From Mycolicibacterium litorale (GTDB taxonomy: Bacteria > Actinomycetota > Actinomycetes > Mycobacteriales > Mycobacteriaceae): a DNA stretch of 64,000 nucleotides. The notes under the pieces are model-generated. The model ran no database searches and was not told the DNA's origin. It worked only from the letters and a program-made list of their open reading frames with translations. The stretch spans positions 2,728,001-2,792,000 of the forward strand of contig CP019882.1 in the NCBI GenBank assembly GCA_002007745.1. Direction: 5' to 3'. A program made the position numbers and the translations under genes. Shown one piece after another: positions 48,059 through 56,560 of the stretch. Position 1 is the first letter of the stretch. Every line of letters starts with the position of its first letter.

Positions 48059-48102
48059 CGAAACCCCGCGGGCATCGGCCGTCGATGTCCGCGGGGTTTT
48101 CG
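48059..48102 (+). terminator. katG terminator
   Basis: An inverted repeat starting CGAAACCCCGCGGGCATCG pairs with CGATGTCCGCGGGGTTTTCG around the loop GCCGT, with one mismatch/bulge; the flanking A- and T-runs fit an intrinsic terminator after katG, which would also serve the convergent secreted-protein gene. Confidence 0.8.
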
Positions 48103-48111
48103 TTGTGGTGG

Positions 48112-48411
48112 TCAGTTGCAGGTGCTGGCGTTGACCCACCGGCCGTTCCAGCCCACGCAGCCGGTGACCGGCGGCGGTGGCGGGTAGTCCTCCGGCATTG
48201 GGGCGTAATAGGCCGGTGGCGGCACGTACGGTGCCATCACCTCGCTGAGGTCCGCGCAGCCGCTGACCGTGACGCGCCGGCCGGCGCTGGCGCACACGTC
48301 AGCGTGTGCCTCACCGCTGGGCGCAATCGTCACAATAGCTGCCGGAACGCCACTGAGGGCCAGGACCGCTGCGGCGGCGATCCCCCACGTTCGTACCGAG
48401 TGTTTCGTCAT
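48112..48411 (-). CDS. Small secreted protein, proline/tyrosine-rich
   Basis: 99 residues. A signal peptide (VRTWGIAAAAVLALSGVPAAIVTIAPSGEAHA) precedes a short mature region with four Cys (DVCASAGRRVTVSGCAD, TGCVGWNG, ASTCN) that could form two disulfides, and a Pro/Tyr segment (YVPPPAYYAPMPEDYPPPPP). ATG 48411 has AGGAG 8 nt upstream. No named family; typical of small exported mycobacterial proteins. The gene ends against the katG terminator. Confidence 0.75.
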   Translation of the reverse strand: MTKHSVRTWGIAAAAVLALSGVPAAIVTIAPSGEAHADVCASAGRRVTVSGCADLSEVMAPYVPPPAYYAPMPEDYPPPPPVTGCVGWNGRWVNASTCN

Positions 48412-48491
48412 CGGCATCTCTCCTGTCTCGGACGGTGCAGCGGAGTATAGCCACGCCTGCCGGACGATCCCAGCAAACGCGCGTCGCCGGT

Positions 48492-49358
48492 TCACCGCGG
48501 TGCTCGGCGCCGACGGGCGAGGACGGCCAGCAGTGCGACCACCACCAGCAGTGCCAGTGCGGCCACCCACGCCCAGCCCCCGGTCCGGTACACCCAGCCC
48601 GCCAGGACGCGCTGGATACGGCCGGCAGCACCGACGACCGGATCGGCGGGGTTGCCGTCGGCGCTGAACAGGCGCACCTCGTAGCTTCCGTAGTACGCGA
48701 CGTAGAGGCCCACCAGGATCAGCACCGCACCGCTGATTCGGCTGACGTAGGGCAGCACGCGGCGCATCCGGTCGATCAGCGCGGTGCCCGCCAGCGCCAC
48801 GGCGACGGCCAGTACCCCGACCACCAGCGCGAACCCCGCGGCATAGGCGAGATAGACCAATGCCGCGTCGAGCGCCGGACCGGTCCGCATCGCGCTGCCG
48901 GTGACCGCGAGGAACGGTCCGACCGTGCAGGACAGCGACGCGATCGCATACCCGATCCCGTAACCGAACATCGATCCCAGGCGGGCGGTCGGGGCCCAGT
49001 GCCGGTCGCGCCCGAGCCGGCCGAGTCCCGGCACCCTGAGTTCCCGTCCCGTCACCAGCCAACTGCCCAGGGCCACCAGGATGACGCCGACAACGATGGT
49101 CGCGTAGGGAAGATAGCGCTGGACACCGGCCGCGACCGATACCGTCAGCAGCCCGAACCCGCCGAACACCGCCAGAAATCCGAGTGTCATCGCGGCGGTG
49201 GCGACCAGGGCCCGCCCCACCTCGGCGACCCGGTTGCGGTCGAGGTCTTCCCCGCGCACGACCAGCGTCAGATACGCCGGCAACATGGCGAATCCGCACG
49301 GATTCAGTGCGGCAACCATTCCCGCAGCGAGCGCGAGGCCGGTCAGATCTTGGTCCAC
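48492..49358 (-). CDS. CcdA/DsbD-type membrane thiol-disulfide transporter
   Basis: 288 residues with six main membrane spans and the two conserved Cys of CcdA proteins (VAALNPCGFAMLPAYLTL and ASLSCTVGPFLAVTG). An extra C-terminal soluble/TM extension reaches ARRRRAPR. CcdA carries reducing equivalents across the membrane to extracytoplasmic thiol proteins. It starts (GTG 49358) 12 bp after the stop of the Mpt53-like thioredoxin, an operon arrangement also present in M. tuberculosis (Rv2878c-Rv2877c, as I recall), implying that CcdA and Mpt53 act as a pair. Confidence 0.9.
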   Translation of the reverse strand: MDQDLTGLALAAGMVAALNPCGFAMLPAYLTLVVRGEDLDRNRVAEVGRALVATAAMTLGFLAVFGGFGLLTVSVAAGVQRYLPYATIVVGVILVALGSWLVTGRELRVPGLGRLGRDRHWAPTARLGSMFGYGIGYAIASLSCTVGPFLAVTGSAMRTGPALDAALVYLAYAAGFALVVGVLAVAVALAGTALIDRMRRVLPYVSRISGAVLILVGLYVAYYGSYEVRLFSADGNPADPVVGAAGRIQRVLAGWVYRTGGWAWVAALALLVVVALLAVLARRRRAPR

Positions 49359-49370
49359 GTGGCCACGTGC

Positions 49371-49877
49371 TCAGGACAGCAGCGCCTGCACGCGGTCGCT
49401 GAGTTCCTGTTCGGACATCGCCGAGGTCGGGTTGTTGACGAACGTCGAGGAACCGTCCGGACGCAGGAACACGTAGGCGGGTTGCCACGGTACGTGGAAC
49501 CGGGCCCAGATCGATCCGTCCGCGTCGTTGAGGTTGGTGAAGTTCAGGTTGTACTTCGAGACGAAGCCCTGCATCTGGCCGACGTCGGAGCGGGCGGCCA
49601 CGCCGACGAAGGTGACCTTGGGATTGGCGGCGGCAACCTGGCTGACGTTGGGTGCCTCCTGGTTGCAGAACGGGCACCACGGCGTCCAGAACCACAGCAC
49701 TGCCGGTTTGCCCTCGAGGGTGGCGCCATTGAAGGCGGCCCCGCTCAAGGTCGTGCCGGTGAACGTCAGCTGGTCGTCGGCGAGCGCCATCGGTGCGTTC
49801 GCGACACCGAACGCCACGGCGGTGGTCGCCAACACCGTGACCATCAACCGGGTCGTGCCGTGCAGCCAACGTCTCAT
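49371..49877 (-). CDS. mpt53: Mpt53/DsbE-like secreted thioredoxin-fold protein
   Basis: 168 residues. A signal peptide (MVTVLATTAVAFGVANAPMALA) is followed by a thioredoxin fold with the redox motif WCPFC in FWTPWCPFCNQEAPNVSQVA, then FVSKYNLNFTNLNDADGSIW, VPWQPAYVFLRPDGSS and FVNNPTSAMSEQELSDRVQ, nearly superposable on Mpt53 (Rv2878c) as I recall. It acts outside the membrane in oxidative folding of exported proteins and is regenerated by CcdA. AGGAAGG lies 7 nt before ATG 49877. A small in-frame-coupled ORF ends on this ATG (see findings). Confidence 0.92.
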   Translation of the reverse strand: MRRWLHGTTRLMVTVLATTAVAFGVANAPMALADDQLTFTGTTLSGAAFNGATLEGKPAVLWFWTPWCPFCNQEAPNVSQVAAANPKVTFVGVAARSDVGQMQGFVSKYNLNFTNLNDADGSIWARFHVPWQPAYVFLRPDGSSTFVNNPTSAMSEQELSDRVQALLS

Positions 49878-50066
49878 GAGGGACCTTCCTGGCGGTCGGG
49901 TGAAGCCTGTGCCGATGTCACGGTCGCAGCGACGATTTGGTTCATGACGGCGCCGTCCACCCAGGCTAGGAACGCCGCACCCACCGGGACCAGCGAAACC
50001 GGCCCGGGGTCAGAAAGCTGTCACACCGAATCGCCATTGACGTTTTACGTGACACGACGGAACATA

Positions 50067-50720
50067 ATGCCCGTGAGCGCCCCGAATCGAGACTTCTCGG
50101 CCTCCGCCCGCGAGCCCGCACGGGGTCGGCCCCGCGACCCCCGCACCGACGAAGCCATCATGGCGGCGACCCGCCGATTGCTCACCCGGGTCGGCTATGA
50201 AGAGGTGTCGATGGAGTCCATCGCCCGCGAAGCCAAGGTGAGCCGACCGACCATCTACCGCCGGTGGCCGTCGAAGGCCCACGTCGTCTTCGAAGCCGCA
50301 TTCGGTGCCGCCGGTGGCGGGCAGACCGTCCCGCGTTCGGGTGACTTCGAGACCGATCTGCGCGAGTTCATCCGCGGCGCGCTCGCATTCTGGCGTGAGC
50401 CGGTGGTGGAGGCGGCCACGATGGGGATCCTCGCCGAGCGCCGTCGCGACACCGAATTACACATTCGCACACAGCAATTGCTCGACGACATGATTCGCGC
50501 CGAATTGGCGGCCTTGGTGCGAGCCGGCGCCGAACAAGGGGTGGTCCGAGCCGGTCTGGACACCGTTGTCCACACCGACGCGCTCTTCAACGTCTTGGTG
50601 GGCACCACCTTCTACGCGGTGCTCGTCGACGGCCGCAGTGACACCGACAGCCTGGTCGACCAACTCTGCGCCTTGGTCATGCAGGGTGTGCAGCCTCGAG
50701 ATAGGGAGCAGCAACAATGA
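50067..50720 (+). CDS. TetR-family transcriptional regulator
   Basis: About 217 residues. HTH region: TDEAIMAATRRLLTRVGYEEVSMESIAREAKVSRPTIYRRW read as helix-turn-helix between about 28 and 70; the rest is a helical ligand domain (TAAMGIL-type segment VVEAATMGILAERRRD). ATG 50067 overlaps a CATAAT -10-like hexamer (50063-50068), so a leaderless start at GTG 50073 is as likely. The stop overlaps the next ATG (ATGA), making it the first gene of a three-gene operon with a DUF1214 protein and a sulfotransferase. Probably autoregulatory. Confidence 0.87.
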   Translation: MPVSAPNRDFSASAREPARGRPRDPRTDEAIMAATRRLLTRVGYEEVSMESIAREAKVSRPTIYRRWPSKAHVVFEAAFGAAGGGQTVPRSGDFETDLREFIRGALAFWREPVVEAATMGILAERRRDTELHIRTQQLLDDMIRAELAALVRAGAEQGVVRAGLDTVVHTDALFNVLVGTTFYAVLVDGRSDTDSLVDQLCALVMQGVQPRDREQQQ

Positions 50721-51793
50721 CCGAGCCACCGAACGATCTGTCGACGGCCTTCCACGAGTTGCTCGGCGAGCTCGGTGCGATCGAACGCAAGTTCCTCACC
50801 GCCGATCCCCCGCTCGAAGAGGCCGACATCCTCGACGGCTATCGGCTGACGTTCAGCCTGCTGCGCGTCGCCGTCGACGCCTATGTCTGGGGAGACAAGG
50901 ACAATCCGCGTTTCGTCGACGTCATCGGCCCCTACCAACGATGGGGCGGCGACAACTCCGACGCGTTCTATCAACTCGCACCCATCGACCCGAATCGCAC
51001 CTATCGGGTCAGCGGCAACCGTGGTGACTCGGTGTACCTGTCGATCACCGTCTACGGCGGCCCCGACGACGGCCACTACAGCAATCGGATCGTCGGGACC
51101 ATGAACGACCGCTCCCTGGAATTCGATCAGGACGGCAATTTCGAATTCACGATCAGCCCAACGCCCCAGGACGGTGCATGGCTCGCGCTCCAGCCCGACG
51201 CGGTCGTCGCACTGACCCGGGACTACCTGGACAACCCCGAAACCGACCGGCGCGCGCAGTGGAAAATCGAGGCGATCGACCCGCCGGCACGTAAACGAGA
51301 CGACCGCGCCGACCTCACCCGCCGGCTGCGCGCAGCCAAAACCTGGCTCAACGAACAGGTTTCGTTCATCCCGACCCGGGTGGCGCCGGCCAACGAAATC
51401 GCCGAACCCTACCCAGTGCCCCAGCAGACCTACGGCTGGGCGGCCGGCGATGCCGCCTACGCGATGGGCGCCTACGAGCTGCAACCCGGCCAGGCACTGG
51501 TCATCGACGGAACATCGCCGCCGTGCGTGTTCTGGAACCTGTGCCTGTGGAACCCGTTCCTGCACACCTACGACTACACCTACGAACGCGTCACCATCAA
51601 TGGCGCCCACATCAACTACGAGCCGGATGGGTCGTGGCGAATCGTGGTCAGCGACACCGATCCCGGCCATCCCAACTGGGTGTCGACCGCCGGGCGCACC
51701 AAAGGCTTGATCTGGTTGCGCTGGTTCCTGCCGCAGGAAACCCCGAAGCGCCCCGTCTGTCGGGTGGTCGACATCGCGGAGGTATCCCGATGA
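50717..51793 (+). CDS. DUF1214-domain protein
   Basis: 358 residues. Landmarks are YVWGDKDNPRFVDVIGPYQRWGGD (short motifs YVWGDKDNP, FVDVIGPYQRWG), DSVYLSITVYGGPDDGHYSN, WLALQPDAVVALTRDYLDNP and a C-terminal beta-rich GTSPPCVFWNLCLWNPFLHTY, as in DUF1214 proteins, which contain a jelly-roll-like fold. In actinobacteria this family is often next to sulfotransferases, as here (ATGA overlap on both sides). Role unknown; a link to sulfated lipid or steroid metabolism is inference. Confidence 0.85.
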   Translation: MTEPPNDLSTAFHELLGELGAIERKFLTADPPLEEADILDGYRLTFSLLRVAVDAYVWGDKDNPRFVDVIGPYQRWGGDNSDAFYQLAPIDPNRTYRVSGNRGDSVYLSITVYGGPDDGHYSNRIVGTMNDRSLEFDQDGNFEFTISPTPQDGAWLALQPDAVVALTRDYLDNPETDRRAQWKIEAIDPPARKRDDRADLTRRLRAAKTWLNEQVSFIPTRVAPANEIAEPYPVPQQTYGWAAGDAAYAMGAYELQPGQALVIDGTSPPCVFWNLCLWNPFLHTYDYTYERVTINGAHINYEPDGSWRIVVSDTDPGHPNWVSTAGRTKGLIWLRWFLPQETPKRPVCRVVDIAEVSR

Positions 51794-53037
51794 CCGCCGG
51801 CGTCGAGCGACCAGGGCCGATCACGCTCACCGACCTCGCGAACCCGGTCTACCCCGAGGCTGCCCTGCCGATGCGAGAAGCACTCGCCGCCTACGGTGCG
51901 ACCCTCGACCTGGCACCGGAATGCCTGCTGCGCGCCGCCACCGAACGCACCAGTCTCGACGATTTCGGTGACAACGCCTTCCGGGCCCGGCTCGATGTCC
52001 TGTGTGCCTCGCTGCGAGAGGAGGCGGGACTGTCCGACGTCGGCGTCGCCGTCGTGTTCGAGCAGCTCGTCGGCAATCTGGTCAATCGGCTCCGGCTCGA
52101 GGCGCTGGTCGCCGCACACCCCGAGATCGAGCAGGTCGAGATCGCCAGGCCCATCATCATCTGTGGGCTGCCCCGTACCGGTACCACGCACCTGCACAAC
52201 CTTCTGGCCGCGGATCCGAACCTGCGCTACCTGCCGTACTGGGAAAGTCTGGAGCCATTCTCCCCGCCCGGCGAAGCGGACGAACAGCCGCGGCGCGACC
52301 GATGTGCGGCCGGCCTCGATCTGGTCAACACGACGATGCCCGAATTCAAACGGATGCACGACATGACCGTCGACCATGCGCACGAAGAGATCCAGCTGCT
52401 GGCCAACGACATCTCCACCATGCTGTTCGAAACGACCTATCACCTGCCGACGTTCGCCGCCTTCTACAAGGCGCACGACCAGGCGCCGTCCTACGCCCAC
52501 CTCAAACGCCAATTGCAGGCACTGCAGTTCCTGCGCGGCGGGACCCGCTGGGTGCTGAAGTCCCCACAGCACCTCGAGCAGTTCCCCACCCTGTACGCCA
52601 CCTTCCCCGATGCCACATTCGTTGTCACCCACCGAGATCCGGTCGAGGTGACCAGATCGATGGCCACCATGATCGCGTACGCCTCGCGGATGGCCACCGC
52701 GCGTCCCGACCCGCATGCGATCGGCCGGTATTGGCTGGAGCGTGCCGGTGACCTGTTCGACGGTTGCCTGCGCGACCGCGACGTGCTCCCCGCCGACCAG
52801 TCGATCGACGTTCGATTCAGTGATTTCATGGCCGACGAGCACGGCACGCTGGCCGCCATCTACGAGCTGGCCGGTCAGCCCTTCGACGCCGAAGTCAGGA
52901 CGGCGATGGCGGAGTTCATCGCCGAGCACCCTCGGGGACGGTACGGCGAGGTCCGCTACGACCTCGCCGACGTGGGACTGAACGCCGACGAGGTGGCAGA
53001 CCGGTTGCGACCCTACCGGGAGCGGTTCATCGACTGA
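51790..53037 (+). CDS. Sulfotransferase-family protein
   Basis: 415 residues from ATG 51790 (overlapping the DUF1214 stop). PAPS-binding features are PIIICGLPRTGTTHLHNLLA (5'-phosphosulfate loop), a catalytic-like His in RMHDMTVDHAHEEI, WVLKSPQHLEQF and FVVTHRDPVEVTRSMATM (3'-phosphate loop). It would transfer sulfate from PAPS to a hydroxyl of an unknown acceptor. An N-terminal 100-residue helical extension (about MTAGVERPGPITLTDLAN to LRLEALVAAHPE) is usual in this actinobacterial clade. Third gene of the TetR operon, convergent with the Mrr-like gene. Confidence 0.88.
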   Translation: MTAGVERPGPITLTDLANPVYPEAALPMREALAAYGATLDLAPECLLRAATERTSLDDFGDNAFRARLDVLCASLREEAGLSDVGVAVVFEQLVGNLVNRLRLEALVAAHPEIEQVEIARPIIICGLPRTGTTHLHNLLAADPNLRYLPYWESLEPFSPPGEADEQPRRDRCAAGLDLVNTTMPEFKRMHDMTVDHAHEEIQLLANDISTMLFETTYHLPTFAAFYKAHDQAPSYAHLKRQLQALQFLRGGTRWVLKSPQHLEQFPTLYATFPDATFVVTHRDPVEVTRSMATMIAYASRMATARPDPHAIGRYWLERAGDLFDGCLRDRDVLPADQSIDVRFSDFMADEHGTLAAIYELAGQPFDAEVRTAMAEFIAEHPRGRYGEVRYDLADVGLNADEVADRLRPYRERFID

Positions 53038-53045
53038 GCCCGGCG

Positions 53046-53681
53046 CTACCGCCCCGCCCGCGACATCCGGGCCAGCCGCGTGCGGTCGATCAGCACGCAG
53101 CCGTGCGCGTCGGCCAATTGCTCGGCGGCCCTGGTGTAACGGTGATTGGAGACCACCATGGTCGCCGTGCAGTCGTGGATCGTCGCGCCGGCCACCACCT
53201 GCTGAACCGCCGATCCGTTCACCACGCGCACCTGTCGCTTGCACTGTACCGCGGTGCGCACCCCGGCTTTGGTGGCTATCAGATCCACACCGAAATCGCC
53301 GGTAGCTCTGGTTATTTCGACGGAGTAGCCGACACCGCGCAAGACAGCTGCTACATAGCGCTCGAACTCGACACCGGTCATCGCATCGACCGCGGCCTGT
53401 CCGGAAGCTCGGTAGAGCGCGTCGAGTCTGGCAGTGCGGCGATAGTCCAGCCAGGCCAGGAATGCGCGCCACGCGCTGACCACCGCGGCGGCGGTGGTGA
53501 CGACCGCCAGGATCCATACGGCCTTGTTGAGCAGGCCCATGCACGCCAGAACCACGGTGGCGAACAACCACACACCCAACCACTGCAGTGCCGTCGCCAG
53601 TCCGGCGGAGTCCTCACGCACCGCGCCACCGTAGCGGTGCCGGCTGACAACCGACCGCGGTGAACCGTCGGCAGCAGCCAA
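53046..53681 (-). CDS. Membrane-anchored Mrr-type restriction-endonuclease-like protein
   Basis: 211 residues. Two membrane spans (about 35-80, WLGVWLFATVVLACMGLL and VWILAVVTTAAAVVSAW) are followed by an Mrr_cat nuclease core: MTGVEFERYVAAVLRGVGYS, TRATGDFGVDLIATKAGVRTAVQCKRQ (Asp near 137; Q-x-K of the PD-(D/E)xK site), VRVVNGSAVQQVVAGATIHD, MVVSNHRYTRAAEQLA. A TTG at 53681 opens the frame; the true start may be a GTG near 53621. Such TM-Mrr proteins are thought to attack foreign or modified DNA at the membrane. No methylase is adjacent. Confidence 0.82.
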   Translation of the reverse strand: MAAADGSPRSVVSRHRYGGAVREDSAGLATALQWLGVWLFATVVLACMGLLNKAVWILAVVTTAAAVVSAWRAFLAWLDYRRTARLDALYRASGQAAVDAMTGVEFERYVAAVLRGVGYSVEITRATGDFGVDLIATKAGVRTAVQCKRQVRVVNGSAVQQVVAGATIHDCTATMVVSNHRYTRAAEQLADAHGCVLIDRTRLARMSRAGR

Positions 53682-53745
53682 ATCGTGACCCGGCGAGCCG
53701 AGCGTTTTGACGGGGTTCGCAGCGGTGCGGCAATACAGTGCTCAG

Positions 53746-54707
53746 ATGCTCGCCATACTGAGGTTCAATTTCGCCTCACCCGGGGACGGCCCCAGGCGCA
53801 AGGTGAATTGCTCTCCGCCGCATTGGAGTTGGCTCAGTTCGGGGACAGGCACGGAATCGCCGCGGTGAGCGTCGACGAACACCACGCCACCGGGCACGGC
53901 TGGAGCTGCAATCCGGTGATGGTCGCCGGGATGTTCTTGGCTCGCACGGCCAACATCTTCGCCAGCATCGATTGCGCACTGGCACCGCTGTGGAATCCGG
54001 TCCGGATGGCCGAGGACATCGCGCTGGTCGACGCCATGAGCCAGGGCCGGTTGCACACCACCGTCGGCCTTGGCTACCGGGAGGTGGAGTACGAAACGCT
54101 CGGTGTGGACTTCAGTCGGCGCGGTGAGTTGATGGATCAGGCCCTGGCCGCGATGTTGGCGTCCTGGGGCGGGGGCACCGGCGTCGTGTCGGGGACCTGG
54201 TCCACGCCACATCCGCCGCTGTACGTCGGCGGTGGCGTGCGGGCCACCGTGCGGCGCGCGGTGCGGTTCGGGCTGCCGCTGAGCCTGCCCGACCACCGGC
54301 CCGATCTGGCCGAGTACTACGCCGAGCTATGCCGGGAGGCTGGGATCCAGCCGTTCGTGCTGATGCCCCCGGCGGTCAACCGCGGGATGATCTATCTGCA
54401 TGAAGACCCCGAACGGGCCTGGGCCGAGTTGGGCGACCACATCCTGTGGGAGGCCGTCACCTACGGGCGGTGGTCCGACGACCCGTCGAGGTCGTCGATG
54501 CACCTGCCCGGCGTGCAGACCCTCGAGCAGGTGCGGGCCTCGGGCCGGTACCGCTTCCTGACCCCTGACGAGCTGATCGCCGAAGTCCGGTCGGCGAAGA
54601 ACTACGGCCCGATCGTGATGCATCCCCTGGTCGGCGGCATGCCCATCGAGGATGCGTGGAAGTCGGTGCAACTGCTCACCGACGAGGTATTGCCCGCGCT
54701 GCGTTAG
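53746..54707 (+). CDS. LLM-class flavin-dependent oxidoreductase, single-base frameshift near its start
   Basis: About 320 residues when repaired. The main frame carries GELLSAALELAQFGDRHGIAAVSVDEHHATGHGW, MFLARTANIFASIDCALAPL and DAMSQGRLHTTVGLGYREVEY, typical of luciferase-like F420/flavin enzymes. The natural N-terminus MLAILRFNFASPGDGP is in a different frame from ATG 53746; one missing C in CCCC (53790-53793) separates them, and adding it gives a continuous protein. Without it the open frame begins only upstream of the promoter with unrelated residues. Ends convergent with the sulfatase (4-bp overlap). Confidence 0.8.
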
Positions 54708-56476
54708 AGGTCGAGCCGGTCGATGGTCCACTTGATGTCGTCGAAGTGCGGCATCTCGCGACCGTCGTCCACCCCGATCTCCCGGCTGATGAGAGCCTCC
54801 AGCTTGGCGCTGGACGCCATCACCAGCTCCGCGTTCTGGCCCTTGGTTGCCGCCAGGTTGGTCATCTCGGCCGGGTCGGTCTGCAGGTCGAACAACTCGA
54901 CATCGTTGTACTTATACAGCTCGTCGAGGTTGCGCGGCAGATTGCGCTGGGTGGGTGCGAAGTACCTGGTGAACTTGTATCGCCCGTCGAACATGGTGCG
55001 CAGGCTCCCCCGCTTGTTCAGGTCCGGCCGGTAGCCGGCCTCGGCCATCGCCTGTTTGGGGTCTTGGTGGGCCGCCTTGGCGTCAGCGACGATCCGGATG
55101 ACCTCGCTGTCGTTGGTGGCCAGCCCGCTGTAGGTGAACAACACCGCGTCGCGAACCGAGTGTTCGTCGGCGCCGCGCGGGTTACCGAGCGCTGCACTGA
55201 AATCCCGGCCCGGCAGGTCCCGGCCGGCCACCTCGCCCCCGTTGCCCGCCGGCACGCCGGCGAAGGACAGCAGACTGGGGGCCAGGTCGATATGGCCGGT
55301 CAGCGATGAAACAGACTGTCCCCCAGCCACATCCGGATGCACGATGTGTAATGGAAGATGGATCGCCTCTTGGTAGGCGAACGGGCCCTTGCCGCGCAGG
55401 CCATGCGCGCCGCCCATTTCGCCGTGGTCACTGGTGAAGACGACAATCGTGGTATCGGCCAACTTCAGGGCGTCCAACTCCCCGAGCAGCAGTGCAAGCT
55501 GCTGGTCCACGCTGCGAATGCTGTTGAGATAGAAGTCGGAAAACCGTCGCCAGCGCTCCTCCTCGGGCGGAATGGTGCCCAGTGTGTAGCCCCAGGCCTT
55601 AAGAAACTCGCCGTGCGCGGCGGGCCGGCCGGGCTCGTCCATCGGCTGCTCGAGATTCTTCGGAAGAGCGGTGTCCCAGGTCTTCTCGTACAGCGCGTTC
55701 TCCGGCGCCCGGGCGGCCTGCATCAGCAGTCTGCCGTTGTCCTGGACGTGCTGTCCCGGCGCGTCGGTGTTGAAGTACATGATGTCGTGCGGGTTGACCA
55801 GGCTGACGAACAACGCCCACGGCTTCTTCTCGTCGGCCAGCGACCGGCCCTGGTCGCGCAGCCAGGACACTGCGCTGCCGCCGATCATGTTGTCGTAGGT
55901 GTAGCCGCCGAGGGTGTGCGTCAGCACGTCGCCGGGCCATACGTAGTCGGAGAAGCCGTAGGCTTCCATTTCCTTGGTGAACAGGTGGTCGGGCTGGTCG
56001 GTCTCGAACGCGCGGTTGAGGTGCCACTTGCCCTTGTAGGCGGTGTAGTAGCCGGCCTTGCGCAACATGTCACCGAGGGTCGGGATGTCGGGATTGAGCG
56101 AATGGACGTAGGGCATGTCCACGTTTTCGAACATGCCGTTGTCCGGTGTCTGCAGACCGGTCAGGATCACCGACCGCGAACTCGTGCACATCACCGCCGG
56201 GCAGTAATGGTTGTCGAAGCTGACACCGTCGTTGCGCAGGCGTTCGCGGCCCGGCAGCGACAACCCGGCCGGCCACTGCGAGAAGTAGCGCTCCTGGTCG
56301 GTGAAGACGAACACGATGTTGTGCTTGTCTGTCGACGGCAGGCCGCGCTTGAGCGCCGACGACGCGACCGGGCTGGGCGGTGGCTTCGGCGCACACGAGG
56401 CGGCAGCTGCCGCCACCGCGGCACCGGTCATCGCCAGAAACGCCCGTCGGCTGGTCTGCCCGGAGCTGCTTGTCAC
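54704..56476 (-). CDS. Tat-exported sulfatase (arylsulfatase family), lipoprotein
   Basis: 590 residues. The N-terminus has a Tat motif SRRAFLA, a hydrophobic stretch and a lipobox ending in SC (AAAASCAPKPP), so it is probably a Tat lipoprotein. The sulfatase core shows NIVFVFTDQER (metal Asp), the formylglycine region CPAVMCTSSRSVILTGLQ (Cys-x-Ser-x-Arg), YKGKWHLNRA, DHGEMGGAHGLRGKGPFAYQE. It needs the Cys-to-formylglycine conversion. It hydrolyses a sulfate ester outside the membrane. GTG 56476 has GGAGGG 9 nt upstream. Divergent from a TetR gene that may regulate it. Confidence 0.87.
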   Translation of the reverse strand: MTSSSGQTSRRAFLAMTGAAVAAAAASCAPKPPPSPVASSALKRGLPSTDKHNIVFVFTDQERYFSQWPAGLSLPGRERLRNDGVSFDNHYCPAVMCTSSRSVILTGLQTPDNGMFENVDMPYVHSLNPDIPTLGDMLRKAGYYTAYKGKWHLNRAFETDQPDHLFTKEMEAYGFSDYVWPGDVLTHTLGGYTYDNMIGGSAVSWLRDQGRSLADEKKPWALFVSLVNPHDIMYFNTDAPGQHVQDNGRLLMQAARAPENALYEKTWDTALPKNLEQPMDEPGRPAAHGEFLKAWGYTLGTIPPEEERWRRFSDFYLNSIRSVDQQLALLLGELDALKLADTTIVVFTSDHGEMGGAHGLRGKGPFAYQEAIHLPLHIVHPDVAGGQSVSSLTGHIDLAPSLLSFAGVPAGNGGEVAGRDLPGRDFSAALGNPRGADEHSVRDAVLFTYSGLATNDSEVIRIVADAKAAHQDPKQAMAEAGYRPDLNKRGSLRTMFDGRYKFTRYFAPTQRNLPRNLDELYKYNDVELFDLQTDPAEMTNLAATKGQNAELVMASSAKLEALISREIGVDDGREMPHFDDIKWTIDRLDL

Positions 56477-56560
56477 GCGAGTGGCCCTCCATTGTTGATG
56501 TAGTGATCCGTACAGTAAGGTCAGGGCTGACGGTGGTCAATATGTCGAGGTGGGGATGTC

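Noticed and set aside
48435..50066. A long plus-strand frame ahead of the TetR gene at 50067
   Set aside because: Antisense of ccdA and mpt53; only the last 217 codons, from 50067, show TetR similarity.
51616..53583. A 655-codon minus-strand frame across the sulfotransferase
   Set aside because: Shadow of the sulfotransferase and DUF1214 genes, with no recognisable domain.
53685..53745. The start of the LLM oxidoreductase at 53685
   Set aside because: The residues before GELLSAALEL in that frame do not resemble the family, while MLAILRFNFASPGDGP from ATG 53746 does after a one-base correction.
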